Shown here: positions 1 to 9,774 of the stretch, one piece after another
Layout of the letters: each line of letters opens with the position of its first letter
Position numbering within the stretch: the stretch's first letter is position 1
Assembly: GCF_000227135.1 (NCBI RefSeq)
Contig: NC_018246.1
Coordinates: forward strand, 598,898 to 630,791
From: Leishmania donovani
Taxonomy: Eukaryota; Euglenozoa; Kinetoplastea; Trypanosomatida; Trypanosomatidae
Direction of reading: 5' to 3'
Length of the DNA: 31,894 nt
Notes under the pieces: generated by a model
Database searches by the model: none
What the model was told of the DNA's origin: nothing
Seen by the model: the letters and a program-made list of their open reading frames with translations, nothing else
Program-made: the position numbers and the translations under genes

Positions 1-750
1 TAGGGGTGCAGCCGGAGGTGAGGTGTGTATCCGTCTAGTAGGGCCACCGCGGCAAAGCCAGAGCGCCCCTGCTGAAACATCGTTCTTTGGAGCGGGAGGG
101 GGAGGTCGCACACCTGTGCGCATGCCCTGTTGTGCGAGCACGGAGACGCGACAGCCGCGCTTCTTTCCTCCTGCTGCACCGGCACGCTGATAGCCCACGA
201 GGCCGAATGCCGTGGTGGCATGCCCTCCTCTCGCAGAATGCAGACTTGCATCGAGGATTCGCCAAGGAGCCAGGCCCTACCAACACCGTTCGGCGCCGTT
301 TAGTCCAGCGCAAGGCCACGGCAGCACACAGCGCAGGCTCGGCCCGGGATCACGCTCAACACCACCGCAACGCAGCCAAAGCCGAGATAAAACGGGAGGC
401 GGACGCGTACGCGTGCTGAACCTTCGACACGATTCGCAGTGAGCTTCTCCGAACTGCTTGATGGTCGCACGTCTCTGCGGCACCGCGCTGACCCATACCT
501 GTCCACGGACACCAAGAGCCCGCTATTCATACCCGAGGGCAGGCTGCAGCTCTCGGTGTCCCCACGAAGAGTGGGTGCAGTGGCCACCTCGAACAAAGGA
601 AGCCTTGATATCAATAACGTGTTTTGCGTTACCGACGGCTTTGTTCCGCCTGTATGTCGTCCGTATGAGGATGTGCATGCCGGAAGGAAGGTCTTCTGCG
701 TAGCGTGTGTAGCTACTATGGATGCTTTCTCTCTGCCTCTCTTTCCCTCT

Positions 751-751
<1 letters not shown>

Positions 752-782
<31 letters not shown>
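752..782. repeat. Poly-T tract (31 T)
   Basis: An uninterrupted run of 31 T follows a CT-rich stretch. It could act as a polypyrimidine tract for trans-splicing and coupled polyadenylation, or be the poly(A) tail of an old minus-strand insertion. The sequence alone does not decide. Confidence 0.9.
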
Positions 783-819
783 CCTCCTGTGCACCGTGTG
801 GCCCCTGCGCACACATTTG

Positions 820-843
820 CACACACACACACACACACACACA
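820..843. repeat. (CA)n microsatellite
   Basis: Twelve CA dinucleotides lie shortly after the poly-T tract. Similar CA or GT tracts recur in almost every spacer of this window. Confidence 0.9.
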
Positions 844-1027
844 TAGAGTCGATACACTGCACTCTGCCAAGTCGACCCCCTCCCGCATCCCCTCCCAATT
901 TTTCAAAGTACTGTGCATCGCACACGTGCGTCCGTTCCTTTCGTTATTGGTTCTTTCTGTTTGTTTATTCACGCGCTCTCTCTCCGCCTCCTGCGGGCGG
1001 GTGTGGCTTGCCCACAAAGGAGTTGTT

Positions 1028-1049
1028 CTCCCTCCATCTCCCTCTTCAG
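1028..1049 (+). promoter_or_regulatory. Putative spliced-leader acceptor for PAP2 gene
   Basis: A pyrimidine-rich run ends in CAG at 1047-1049, about 105 nt before the ATG at 1155. A polypyrimidine tract followed by the first AG is the usual trypanosomatid trans-splicing signal. Assignment is by pattern only; other AGs lie nearby. Confidence 0.4.
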
Positions 1050-1154
1050 GCTTTCGTTCATTCCTGTGACGGTTCCCTACCGTACGTACCTACACGTGCG
1101 TCGCACCGCTGCTCTCCTTCGTCTTCCTCGCACCGTTCACCCCTGTTATTCGCC

Positions 1155-2357
1155 ATGGTAGTGCTCAGCAAGAAGGAGTTCTACTACGCGTGGAACCAGT
1201 ACCACCTGCTTGACTGGATCGTCCTGACCGTCCTGCTCCTGATCTCCATGATCGTCACGATTTCGATGAAGCCGCACTGTCGAACCTTCTCCTGGAATGA
1301 CGCCACTATCGCGTACCCGAGCCATGCAGACACGTTCCCCGATTACTCGCTGGCACTCATGCTGGTGTTTTCCGTCGTGTTTTACGTGATATTCATCTGG
1401 TACCTCGTGCGGCCACTGCAGGAGTTCGTCGGTGAGCCGCTGGACTGGTATAGCATCGGCGGTGCTGACGCCGGCACAAGCGGCGAGGGCAACGCGTACG
1501 CAGAAATGGACACTGTAGTGAACACGAGGCAGCCGCGCATCCGCGACATGCAGACTGGCCGTGGTCTGGTGTATCCGTGGCTGCGTGCACAGCTCTGGTC
1601 TGTTGGAATGGAGTCCTGCGCGACAGCGGTACTCAAGGTGTACGCCGGCCGGCTTCGACCAGACTACCTGAGCCGGCTCAAGGCAGCTGGGTACACGAGC
1701 TCGATGTCGCATCTGCCCGACCCACAGACAAACCCTGACTACTACTGCGCCCTTATGGATGCCCACCCCGCGCTGAAGGAGGGCCGGCTATCTTTTCCAT
1801 CCGGGCACAGCAGCACGTCCTTTGCGGTGTGCACAGTCGTCTGTCTCTTCTTCGTCGCCCATCTGCGTCCATTTGCGCGGCACGCCAGCTTTACCCGGCT
1901 CATTATTTGCCTGTTGCCGATCTCCGTATCGCTCATGTGTGCCGTGAGCCGCACGCGCGACAACAAGCACCATTTTTCTGACATCATCGCCGGCTCGCTG
2001 ATCGGGGTCGTCTCTGCCTTTCTGTCGTTCTACGGTAGCTTCCGGCAGGTAGGCGGAGCGGCTGGCATCTACTTTAGCCGCACGGCGATGGACATCGAGT
2101 ATGAACAGTTGCGCGAGTGGAAATCAGCTGGCGGCAACGAAGGCAGCGGTGCTGCCGTGGAGATCCCTACTGCTGGCGGCAGCAGTGCCAACTACCAATC
2201 GACTAACAAGAGGGAAGAAGCCGCGCGTTGTAGGTCTGCGTCGCCGATAAACAGGATGAACGACGCTGTGGTGACCTTCAACGACTCGGTGCGGCGGCCG
2301 ACAGGGCTGACGGAGCGGCGGTTGAACGAGGACCCAGCGGCCGTTCCGTGGATCTAA
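1155..2357 (+). CDS. PAP2-family lipid phosphate phosphatase, 400 aa
   Basis: This is a membrane phosphatase of the type 2 phosphatidic acid phosphatase (LPP) family, expected to dephosphorylate phosphatidate or related lipid phosphates. All three signature motifs are present: KX6RP at K161-P169, PSGH at 215-218, and SRX5HX3D at S265-D276. The catalytic pair would be H218 and H272. Hydrophobic segments lie near 15-36, 66-85, 219-236, 249-265 and 276-296, and a further span is likely before K161; this fits the six-span LPP fold. The C-terminal ~100 residues are polar, Gly/Ser-rich and probably cytosolic. The start was chosen at ATG 1155 (GCCATGG context) because the frame upstream is low-complexity spacer translated from poly-T and CA repeats. 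Exact substrate cannot be read from sequence. Confidence 0.93.
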   Translation: MVVLSKKEFYYAWNQYHLLDWIVLTVLLLISMIVTISMKPHCRTFSWNDATIAYPSHADTFPDYSLALMLVFSVVFYVIFIWYLVRPLQEFVGEPLDWYSIGGADAGTSGEGNAYAEMDTVVNTRQPRIRDMQTGRGLVYPWLRAQLWSVGMESCATAVLKVYAGRLRPDYLSRLKAAGYTSSMSHLPDPQTNPDYYCALMDAHPALKEGRLSFPSGHSSTSFAVCTVVCLFFVAHLRPFARHASFTRLIICLLPISVSLMCAVSRTRDNKHHFSDIIAGSLIGVVSAFLSFYGSFRQVGGAAGIYFSRTAMDIEYEQLREWKSAGGNEGSGAAVEIPTAGGSSANYQSTNKREEAARCRSASPINRMNDAVVTFNDSVRRPTGLTERRLNEDPAAVPWI

Positions 2358-3868
2358 CCTGCACATGCATGCGTGCCCGTCCCCATGCTATGTGAAAGCT
2401 CGCTCCGTGGTCACTGTTCCCGTTAGCCCATCTCAACAAGCAGGATCGCCTGTAATGGACACAAGCACGCACACACACACACACACATACACACAACATA
2501 CAGGCGTGAAGCAGCGACAGCGACAGGCGCAAGAGAGGACGGGATGCGGGCGGGACGAGAGTGCTGCAATGTATCGTCGCAGCGCTAATAAGGGCATGAG
2601 ACGCAGCCGCTACTGGAACAGAGCAAGAAAGGCCTAGCGCAAGCAGCAGACATGTCGCCTGCAGATGGAGACAGAGGGCTTCCGCGAGATGAAGAGAGAG
2701 GGATAGAAGAAGAGGCGATCCAGTGCGGATAGAGACAGCAACAAGCAAAACGAAAAGCAGGAAAGCGCCCACTTGTGTGTGTCGGCGTGTGTAGGTATAT
2801 ATATATATATATATATTTGTATGTATGTGGGCAGGTGTGTAGCTCTCTCTATTTCTATCGGTCTCTCTCCCTTCCTCTTCGTGCACTCGCACGACATCCT
2901 CGGAAGAAGCCCGAGCAAAGAGGTCGGCAGCCTGGTCTTACGTTTATGAGACTCCTCGCCCCGCCCCTCTCTCGTCCCTTCAAGATCCTGATACATGCGT
3001 AGTAGGCTGGAAACGCGCTGTGTGGGGCTGTATGTGTGTGTGGATGTAGTGTGCGCTGACAAGGCGTGCGCGTTATCGTCTTTTTTTGTGAGGGTGAAGT
3101 CTTTCATGTCTGAATTTGTAATGGAGTGCACTCAAGCCGCGCACTTGCCTCGACTCGAAGGAGACGCGAAGGGAACAAGAAGCTCCTGCGCGTGCACCTG
3201 TGTCACCTCATTACCCTCACGGCCTTGGAGGCGTACAAATGCGCTTGGTGTGTGCTTCTAACACGTGTTTTGTGCGGTCGTGGGCTTTTGTGCATGCTCG
3301 GCTGCTTGCCTCCTCTCAACGGACGTGCCCTGCCGCTGACTCGGGGTAGAGCAGCTTCAGTCTTCTACAGGCGGGCGCATAATGTACACCGCACAAGGAC
3401 AGACAGATGCCCATGATGTGGAGTATGTGGAAGCACTTTTCAGAGTCTCCTCTCGTGTCGTGCCTCTATAACTTTGCCTGTCATGGTGATCCCCGCATCA
3501 TGCTGCGGCACCGCTGTTTGTCTGTATGAGCTGCCCTCTTCCCACTCCCTTACCTACCCACCACCACCTCCCCAAACACACACAAACACCTCCACTTGTC
3601 GATGTCCATCCTCCTCCTCGCACCACGGTGAACTCCGTCACCCCACCTAGATGAACGGAAGCATCCATACACACAATCGCAGAGGTACGTCGCACATCAG
3701 CCATTCGCCTTTTTCTTCGTTGTCTGCGTGTGCGACTTCTTCGCTATATGTGCTTGTTTGTGGCGTTTGTACAGCCCCAAGTCGTCGGAGACGGACATCT
3801 CACATGCCCACACGTTGTCGGACTGCGCACGTTCATCTTCTACAAGGCGGAACGCCACGTACTGCACA
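2358..3868. other. Intergenic spacer with CA and TA microsatellites
   Basis: About 1.5 kb between the PAP2 gene and the small membrane protein gene. It holds a CA tract at 2470-2487, a TA tract at 2796-2817 and several pyrimidine tracts. Candidate frames are short, overlapping and low-complexity. I see no gene here. Confidence 0.6.
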
Positions 3869-4135
3869 ATGACATCTCGAGCACGCCTTCTATTGCTGGC
3901 GTGCGTTGGGACAGTCATCGTGATTCTCCTAGTGCGTGCACAGACCGTCGTTGCGCAAGGCGACGAAGCCAACGCTGCCTTCGCGCAGCAAGAAGCGCCT
4001 GAGTCCGAGAAGGACCAGCACCTGCTGCGCCTGGTGGTCATCCTCCTTCCAGCCATGTTCGTGTTGTGGTTCATCCTGTGCATCATCTTAGCGTACATCT
4101 ACATTTGTGTGTACCCCAACTATTACACCAAGTAG
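3869..4135 (+). CDS. Small membrane protein with signal peptide, 88 aa
   Basis: I do not recognise this protein. It begins with a short basic stretch and a hydrophobic segment (residues 7-23) resembling a cleavable signal peptide, with a possible cut after the Ala-rich 28-29 region. A short acidic, Gln/Ala-rich stretch (30-50) follows, then a strong membrane span at 53-80 and a Tyr-rich tail. It would be a single-pass type I membrane protein, or a two-span protein if the signal is not cut. The ATG at 3869 was preferred over in-frame upstream codons because it puts the hydrophobic segment at the N terminus. Third positions are GC-rich, supporting real coding. It sits alone between two long spacers. 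Confidence 0.6.
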   Translation: MTSRARLLLLACVGTVIVILLVRAQTVVAQGDEANAAFAQQEAPESEKDQHLLRLVVILLPAMFVLWFILCIILAYIYICVYPNYYTK

Positions 4136-4310
4136 GAAGCCTCGAAGGGCCGAGCTACGAGTCTGTGATGACGGCGTGGCATCCCAGCCTTTTGTTTTCT
4201 TGTTGCGGTGAGCTTTCTGTCGAACTCACGACTGGTGTCACTCCCTTTATTCGGAGACCCCTCCCCCATGAGGAGGAAGGCGCTTTCCGTATCTGTATAT
4301 ACATATATGC

Positions 4311-4343
<33 letters not shown>

Positions 4344-5084
4344 CATGTATATTACTCTGATGGAGGCCGACCGGCCTTGTGTCGGTTTTTTTTTTGGGGG
4401 NNNNNNNNNNNNNNNNNNNNNNNNNNNNNNNNNNNNNNNNNNNNNNNNNNNNNNNNNNNNNNNNNNNNNNNNNNNNNNNNNNNNNNNNNNNNNNNNNNNT
4501 TGGTGGGGGGGGGGGGGGGGGGGTACCACTTTGTTTTCTACCATGTGCACAGCTTTACCATTCCTCTCTTGTTCTGTAATCGATATATGACCCCCCCCCT
4601 CTTTGTGCCTCACTCCCTGCCTACATATATATGTATGTATATGTATATACATACATATATATGCGTGTGTGCGCGCGCGTTGCTTCTCTGAAGCCCTCAA
4701 CCTTTCTACTCAAGCGAAAGGGACGAACGGTTGAGGCCTCCAAAGTGTGACTGGGGCGTCCCCAACGTGAGCGTCCCAACTGGGCGTGTCGAATATTCGC
4801 TCACGAAGAATGGATCGAGGGCAGGCCATCGCCGCATCCTTGTCCTCCTTCCCCTCACCATCCACCGCTCACTGCACCTTTTCTCCGGTATGGAAATCAT
4901 ACTTTGGCCGCTTGCCTCCCGCCGCCAATTGCGCGGCGCACGTGTGTTTGGGTACGTGTTGTGCACCTCGGGCATTTGCCAAGCCACACGCACGCAATCA
5001 GCTCCCTTGGCCCTTCTCCTCTTTTCTACCATCTTTACCTGGGTGACCGTCCTCGGGTTCAACCTCCCCCTCGTCTTGCTTTGC
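4136..5084. other. Spacer with TA/TG microsatellites and a gap
   Basis: No gene is supported. TA/TG tracts occur at 4296-4344 and 4624-4680, and a G-run of about 20 follows a 99-N gap. The long frame that reads through from ~4731 lacks an ATG and runs through a TA microsatellite and a gap. Confidence 0.55.
4401..4499. other. Assembly gap (99 N)
   Basis: The gap lies between a T10G5 run and a long G run, so it probably marks a homopolymer the assembler could not cross. Confidence 0.95.
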
Positions 5085-5903
5085 TTTTCCTTCCGACTGA
5101 CATGCACGCATATATATATATATATATTTGCATATACATGCGATGGTGCAGGCGTGCCATGGACAGTGAAATGCCGACGACGAAGGCCCGCCATCTCTCT
5201 CCCCCTCGCGTCCTCCTCCCCTTCCCAAGCCAGCAAGCGAGTGCGTCGGTCCGTGCGAATATATGTAATGCTTCTTTGGTTTCCTTTACTTCTTCCTCTT
5301 ATTTATTTGTGCACGGTTTGCTCCGAGCACAACGGTGCGGCGAGATCGGAGGACAACGGCGTTTTCTTGTCGTCGTCTAGTGGCAGCGATACCTCTGCTC
5401 TTCCCGAAAAAGTCACTGCAGGCCTCGGGCCTNNNNNNNNNNNNNNNNNNNNNNNNNNNNNNNNNNNNNNNNNNNNNNNNNNNNNNNNNNNNNNNNNNNN
5501 NNNNNNNNNNNNNNNNNNNNNNNNNNNNNNNTCCGCCCTCTTTGAGAGAGGGCCCCAGTGACCTTACACGGACCATTCTCTCTCGTTGTTTCCACGGTCC
5601 TTGCCTTCAGCGCAAGTCTCCTCGCCCATCCGACCTCGTTCATGTCCGCACCCGGTGAAACGGGTGGCCCCGCACGCACGCCGGCACACACAAGCGCAGG
5701 CGTATGCGCGGGTGTACGCTCTTGTATGGAAGACGCACTCTGTTCCCGCCGGTACGGCCTCGGTGTAAGCAGCACGATGGCACACACACCGCCCAGAAGC
5801 CCGATCGACTGCAACGAATATGCTGGCTCGCGAGTGGCCTCGGTGTAACTCTCTCTCTCTCCGTCCCGCTCTCTCACTGTGGCGAGGGAAAGGAAGTACT
5901 CGC
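5085..5903 (+). repeat. Left copy of ~0.8 kb dispersed direct repeat
   Basis: This segment is nearly identical by eye to 29347-30220 in the same orientation. Homology begins at the pyrimidine stretch before a TA microsatellite (5108-5127) and ends at the GTACTCGCA near 5903, after which the two loci diverge completely. Only scattered substitutions are visible, for example at 5825 and near 5864. A 99-N gap (5433-5531) interrupts this copy. The right copy reads straight through the equivalent point, so little or nothing is missing. It contains short open frames on both strands, none convincing as genes. Confidence 0.85.
5433..5531. other. Assembly gap (99 N), probably spurious
   Basis: The uninterrupted copy at ~29845-29855 joins the two gap flanks directly, so the gap probably hides no sequence here. 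Confidence 0.85.
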
Positions 5904-5937
5904 AGCCAAACATACCGACCTTGTAACGCCTACCTCA

Positions 5938-5974
5938 TCTTACCTCTCCCTCTCTCTGCTCTCTTACACGTCAG
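5938..5974 (+). promoter_or_regulatory. Putative spliced-leader acceptor for the 6038 gene
   Basis: A CT-rich tract ends in the first AG at 5973-5974, 63 nt before the ATG at 6038. Spacing and composition fit trypanosomatid trans-splicing. Confidence 0.5.
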
Positions 5975-6037
5975 TGTGTGAGCCCCGCGACGGAAAAAGC
6001 AGTCGAATCGTCACAGACGCCGCCCACCCCTGCTATA

Positions 6038-6532
6038 ATGTTCGGCCGTCGTGTCTTTGCGAGCGCACCGCTCCCACGCCATATGTGGGCGAAGATGCAC
6101 ATCCAAAACGCGGCCCAGGCGCAGCGCATGCTGCCCTCTCTCGCCCCTTTGGTCTCGTCTCTGGGTCGCAGCACCAACGTTTTGAACAGCCAGGCGCTCA
6201 CGCAGGCGCGTGACGGCATGGCCTCCGATCCAAGTGCCGCGTCGTTGGAGGAGTTTTCTGTGCGCTGTTTCTCCGGCTCGCTCACGACGGTGAGCTCCAT
6301 CGTCTTCGGGCCAGTGAAGTTTACATTATCGGTCAGCACACCACTCGTCAGCTTTCTAGAGTTGCTCGAACAACTAAGAATAAAGCTCATACATAGCGAA
6401 GGACTGAGGTGTGAGCCCGAAGAGCCCCGCGTCAGCTCCCCAATTCGCTTCGCCTCCCAGTTGATTCTCCCTCTCGCTTTGGCCAAGCACTGTCGTGATG
6501 TGCGGAAGAATGAGAGAAGTGAGCCGGGCTGA
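6038..6532 (+). CDS. Unknown protein, possible mitochondrial presequence, 164 aa
   Basis: I do not recognise a family. The first ~30 residues are rich in Arg, Ala, Met and His with almost no acidic residues, which resembles a mitochondrial targeting presequence. A moderately hydrophobic stretch lies at about 84-110. A plausible splice acceptor precedes it. From codon 141 (nt 6458) the sequence is identical to nt 7104 onward, which is part of a repeated block, so the last 24 residues come from repeat DNA. The gene may have been truncated by the repeat and acquired a new C-terminal tail and stop, or the true protein may simply end inside what later became duplicated. The N-terminal part is the better supported portion. 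Confidence 0.5.
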   Translation: MFGRRVFASAPLPRHMWAKMHIQNAAQAQRMLPSLAPLVSSLGRSTNVLNSQALTQARDGMASDPSAASLEEFSVRCFSGSLTTVSSIVFGPVKFTLSVSTPLVSFLELLEQLRIKLIHSEGLRCEPEEPRVSSPIRFASQLILPLALAKHCRDVRKNERSEPG

Positions 6533-7553
6533 CAAGGAGTAGTCCCGGAGCACACCCAAGCATGCACGTGTGTATGTATGCGTGTACGCATTCTCTTTTT
6601 CTACGTCTCTTTGCGCGATTCCTGGTGACGGAGGTACATCGCACACGGGGTGGTATCTCAGGACCCAGTGCCCTCCCTCCGCGGGAAAGCGAAGCAGCAC
6701 CCTTCCCACTCCCCCTCTCTCTCCTATCCCTGCCAGCTGCAGAGCCGCTACTGCTATGTCGGCGCTNNNNNNNNNNNNNNNNNNNNNNNNNNNNNNNNNN
6801 NNNNNNNNNNNNNNNNNNNNNNNNNNNNNNNNNNNNNNNNNNNNNNNNNNNNNNNNNNNNNNNNNCAGTGCCCTCCCTCCGCGGGAAAGCGAAGCAGCAC
6901 CCTTCCCACTCCCCCTCTCTCTCCTATCCCTGCCAGCTGCAGAGCCGCTACTGCTATGTCGGCGCTTAGGCCGTGGGTGGGAGCTGCATTGGAGCCGCCG
7001 GCGCCTGTGAACACATTTGTGCCATCCATGTGATGGGCGAAGTGTCCGCGTGACTCCAACCCATCTCACCCGGACCCTCACACTGCCCACTGGTGTGGGG
7101 GAGCAGTTGATTCTCCCTCTCGCTTTGGCCAAGCACTGTCGTGATGTGCGGAAGAATGAGAGAAGTGAGCCGGGCTGACAAGGAGTAGTCCCGGAGCACA
7201 CCCAAGCATGCACGTGTGTATGTATGCGTGTACGCATTCTCTTTTTCTACGTCTCTTTGCGCGATTCCTGGTGACGGAGGTACATCGCACACGGGGTGGT
7301 ATCTCAGGACCCAGTGCCCTCCCTCCGCGGGAAAGCGAAGCAGCACCCTTCCCACTCCCCCTCTCTCTCCTATCCCTGCCAGCTGCAGAGCCGCTACTGC
7401 TATGTCGGCGCTTAGGCCGTGGGTGGGAGCTGCATTGGAGCCGCCGGCGCCTGTGAACACATTTGTGCCATCCATGTGATGGGCGAAGTGTCCGCGTGAC
7501 TCCAACCCATCTCACCCGGACCCTCACACTGCCCACTGGTGTGGGGGAGCTTG
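6458..7553 (+). repeat. Tandem duplication of a SIDER-containing unit
   Basis: The unit beginning at 6458 (after removal of the 6767-6865 gap and its flanking overlap) is repeated from 7104, and both copies reach a shared GGGGGAGC at ~7103 and ~7552. Beyond that point the first copy jumps back to the unit start while the second continues into the SIDER 3' half. No differences are visible between the two copies, so this could be a very recent duplication or an assembly artefact. Confidence 0.7.
6767..6865. other. Assembly gap (99 N) inside overlap
   Basis: The 102 bases before the gap (6665-6766) are repeated directly after it (6866-6967). The two contig ends overlap and should probably be joined. 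Confidence 0.9.
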
Positions 7554-7824
7554 AGCCCCTCTGAGGGGACCGCACCGCGTGGCGACCACCACAATGGAAG
7601 CGGCTGTGAGGCGATCTGCGGAGCAGAGTGTGGGTAGAGTGTGAGGCAGGCGCTGTGCTCTGATAACTGGGTCGGCATATTGCTCTGACGTGTGTCTCCT
7701 GCTGCCTCGTACCACGCGGAAGGGGCCTGTGACAGGGGCCGGGTGGTGCGGAGTGGGGTTCACATCATGCTTAATGGCGCAGAGGAGACGTTTATTGCGT
7801 TTTTCTCATACCTTGTTCCCTTTG

Positions 7825-7918
7825 TCAGCGTGTCCATTCTACCAGAAGCAATCTAACAAACGCATACGCACACAACAACACCACCAGACCCGCCTCTGCT
7901 GCACCACGGCGAGGCTCC
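7825..7918 (-). repeat. ~94 bp segment homologous to 14430-14523, inverted
   Basis: Read on the minus strand, this segment matches 14430-14523 with several substitutions. At 14430 it belongs to a short element ending in poly(A) on the minus strand. Here it is cut by the gap at 7919, so its far end is unseen. Confidence 0.75.
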
Positions 7919-8017
7919 NNNNNNNNNNNNNNNNNNNNNNNNNNNNNNNNNNNNNNNNNNNNNNNNNNNNNNNNNNNNNNNNNNNNNNNNNNNNNNNNNN
8001 NNNNNNNNNNNNNNNNN
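7919..8017. other. Assembly gap (99 N)
   Basis: The sequence after the gap restarts inside the SIDER 3' half already present at 7455-7756, then takes a different path. The gap probably joins two distinct repeat copies. Confidence 0.9.
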
Positions 8018-8353
8018 TGAACACATTTGTGCCATCCATGTGATGGGCGAAGTGTCCGCGTGACTCCAACCCATCTCACCCGGACCCTCACACTGCCCAC
8101 TGGTGTGGGGGAGCTTGAGCCCCTCTGAGGGGACCGCACCGCGTGGCGACCACCACAATGGAAGCGGCTGTGAGGCGATCTGCGGAGCAGAGTGTGGGTA
8201 GAGTGTGAGGCAGGCGCTGTGCTCTGATAACTGGGTCGGCATATTGCTCTGACGTGTGTCTCCTGCTGCCTCGTACCACGCGGAAGGGGCCTGTGACAGG
8301 GGCCGGGTGGTGCGGAGTGGCGTGAGCCCTCACGTCGCATGGCAGAGAGCGAT

Positions 8354-8873
8354 GAACACACATGGCGAAGACGTCTTTTTCGCGACTGTCGATGCATCAC
8401 GAGAAAGGAGCCCTTTTACAAAGGGAAAGAAATATGCTTGGCCCTTGGATTGGGCGTGTGTGCGCGTTCGTGTTTCATGATTTCCCCACCGCCACCACCA
8501 AGAAGAACGTCGTGGGTGTTTCCCACATGGCAGAGCATATGTTTACGCTGTCGGTTGCTATGATTGTGTGTGTGTTAAAGATGCATAAGCTCTCACAGAG
8601 TTGTTTGTTCTTTGTTTTTTTTCCCATGTCTTTTTTTTTCTCTCGTAGTACGCTACGCCTTGTCTTGACCCGTTCGCCATCTTGGATGTGGTTTGTGCGT
8701 GTGCGCCCCATGACGTCATTATAGGATACGGTTCATGCGACCTCCTCATTGTTGCCAGCTGTGGGCATAACCTTAGACGCTCTTCTCTTCTCTCTCCTGC
8801 CCTCCTCCTCTCCATTGCCCTGTTAACCGAGCAAGAGATCTGAGCTGGATGCGGAGAGGCAGAGAGAGAGAGG

Positions 8874-8904
<31 letters not shown>

Positions 8905-9774
8905 GTGGCACGTGCGTGTGTTGCATATTTGTCGGTGTTGGTGTTATGTTGTTTGTTGTTGTTTGGACGGTGTTGTGGTACGTACAAAGCGCATGCGGGT
9001 GGTGTGCGCGGGCTCAAAGAAAAAGGCGGGAGGGAGCGAGGGAGCGGCATCACACAACTGCTCCGAGAGCACAGCTGTGGCGCGTGGCATTGTGCAGGCG
9101 GCTCTTCCTCAGATGCCAGAGACACACGCACACGCAATCGAAAGCAACTTGTACGCTCCTTACACGAGTTTTTATGAGAGAGACGGGGGCAAGAGGTGGC
9201 AGCGCCGCACCACAATGGTCTCCGCTCCTGTTTCTCGCTTTTCTTTGCTCGCCCATTCGTCTTTCTCACCACCTTTCCTCAACGATCTTCGAGCTTCTCT
9301 CCAGCACCGTCAACTGCGATCCCCCCATACTGCCCTCGCTGTTCTGAGCACGCCATAACCCCATTGCGTCAGTCGTCGTCGTGGAGGAACCCCTTGCCCA
9401 ACCAACATACAAAACGCTATCGCCAACGCCCTCACTACTGTGACATAGATAGGGTTTGCCCTGTATGGATCTCCCTCCCTCTCTCTCAATCGGCTGCCAC
9501 CGTTGTTCTTCTGGCTGTTGTTTTACTCGTGTTATTTTCTGCTTCTTCTTGCCTGTTAGACGAAACCAACCCTTCTCGCCCTCCCTCGCGCCCCTCCCCT
9601 CCCTCCATCCTTCGTCCCTACTCACCCCACCGCTTTCTTTTTTAATTGTTGTTTGTCGTTCTGTTCGTGCCTTTCCTTCTTTTCCATTCGCGTGTGTGTG
9701 TGTGTGGGGGGGGGGAGGACACCAGCGCACGCATCTCAAAGCAGACATACGCGCATACACGCAAACCATCCGTC
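8354..9774. other. Spacer upstream of the PDZ gene
   Basis: No gene is supported. The stretch holds T-rich runs, an AG tract running into a (GT)n tract at 8873-8897, and a long CT-rich region at about 9550-9690 followed by AGs near 9717-9723. The last could be the polypyrimidine tract and acceptor for the PDZ gene. Confidence 0.55.

Larger units (their letters stand above)
1..1154. other. Non-coding upstream spacer
   Basis: No convincing gene is seen in this stretch. Short frames on both strands overlap one another, lack an ATG or run into homopolymers. It holds a long poly-T tract, a CA microsatellite and a pyrimidine-rich zone just before the first gene. It probably contains the 3' UTR of an upstream gene and the 5' UTR and trans-splicing signals of the PAP2 gene. 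Confidence 0.6.
6640..8345 (+). mobile_element. SIDER2-like retroposon copies (duplicated, gapped)
   Basis: The block has the same order of landmarks as the copies at 14568 and 22162: a GGTATCTCAGG start region, a TGCCAGCTGCAGAGCCGCT block, GATGGGCGAAGTGTC, an ACTGGTGTGGGG block, a CTGGGTCGGC block, and an end near CGCATGGCAGAGAG (~8338-8353). SIDERs are short truncated relatives of ingi/L1Tc retroposons found in Leishmania 3' UTRs, where SIDER2 promotes mRNA decay. The 3' half occurs twice (about 7455-7756 and 8018-8319) and the two versions diverge after GCGGAGTGG, so at least two copies or haplotypes are mixed. It follows the 6038 gene immediately and lies in sense orientation. The SIDER name is by memory of the family. 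Confidence 0.65.

Noticed and set aside
439..846. 135-codon frame in the first kilobase
   Set aside because: It begins at GTG and ends in poly-T and CA repeats; no motif or hydrophobic pattern supports a gene.
705..1154. N-terminal extension of the PAP2 protein by 150 codons
   Set aside because: It would translate poly-T and CA repeats and a pyrimidine-rich leader with a likely splice acceptor at 1049. The ATG at 1155 has good context.
5159..5380. 73-codon frame from ATG 5159, also present at ~29581
   Set aside because: It lies wholly within a dispersed repeat and starts next to a TA microsatellite. Duplication alone does not show that it is a gene.
5642..5848. 68-codon frame from ATG 5642, with copies in the right-hand repeats
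   Set aside because: The copies differ at a non-synonymous site and there is no recognisable domain; overlapping minus-strand frames are just as open.
7892..7915. Possible HDV-like ribozyme stem at the 5' end of the short element
   Set aside because: Only a 5-bp inverted repeat is visible and the remaining pairings of that fold were not found by eye. It is kept only as a suggestion under the poly(A)-tailed element finding.
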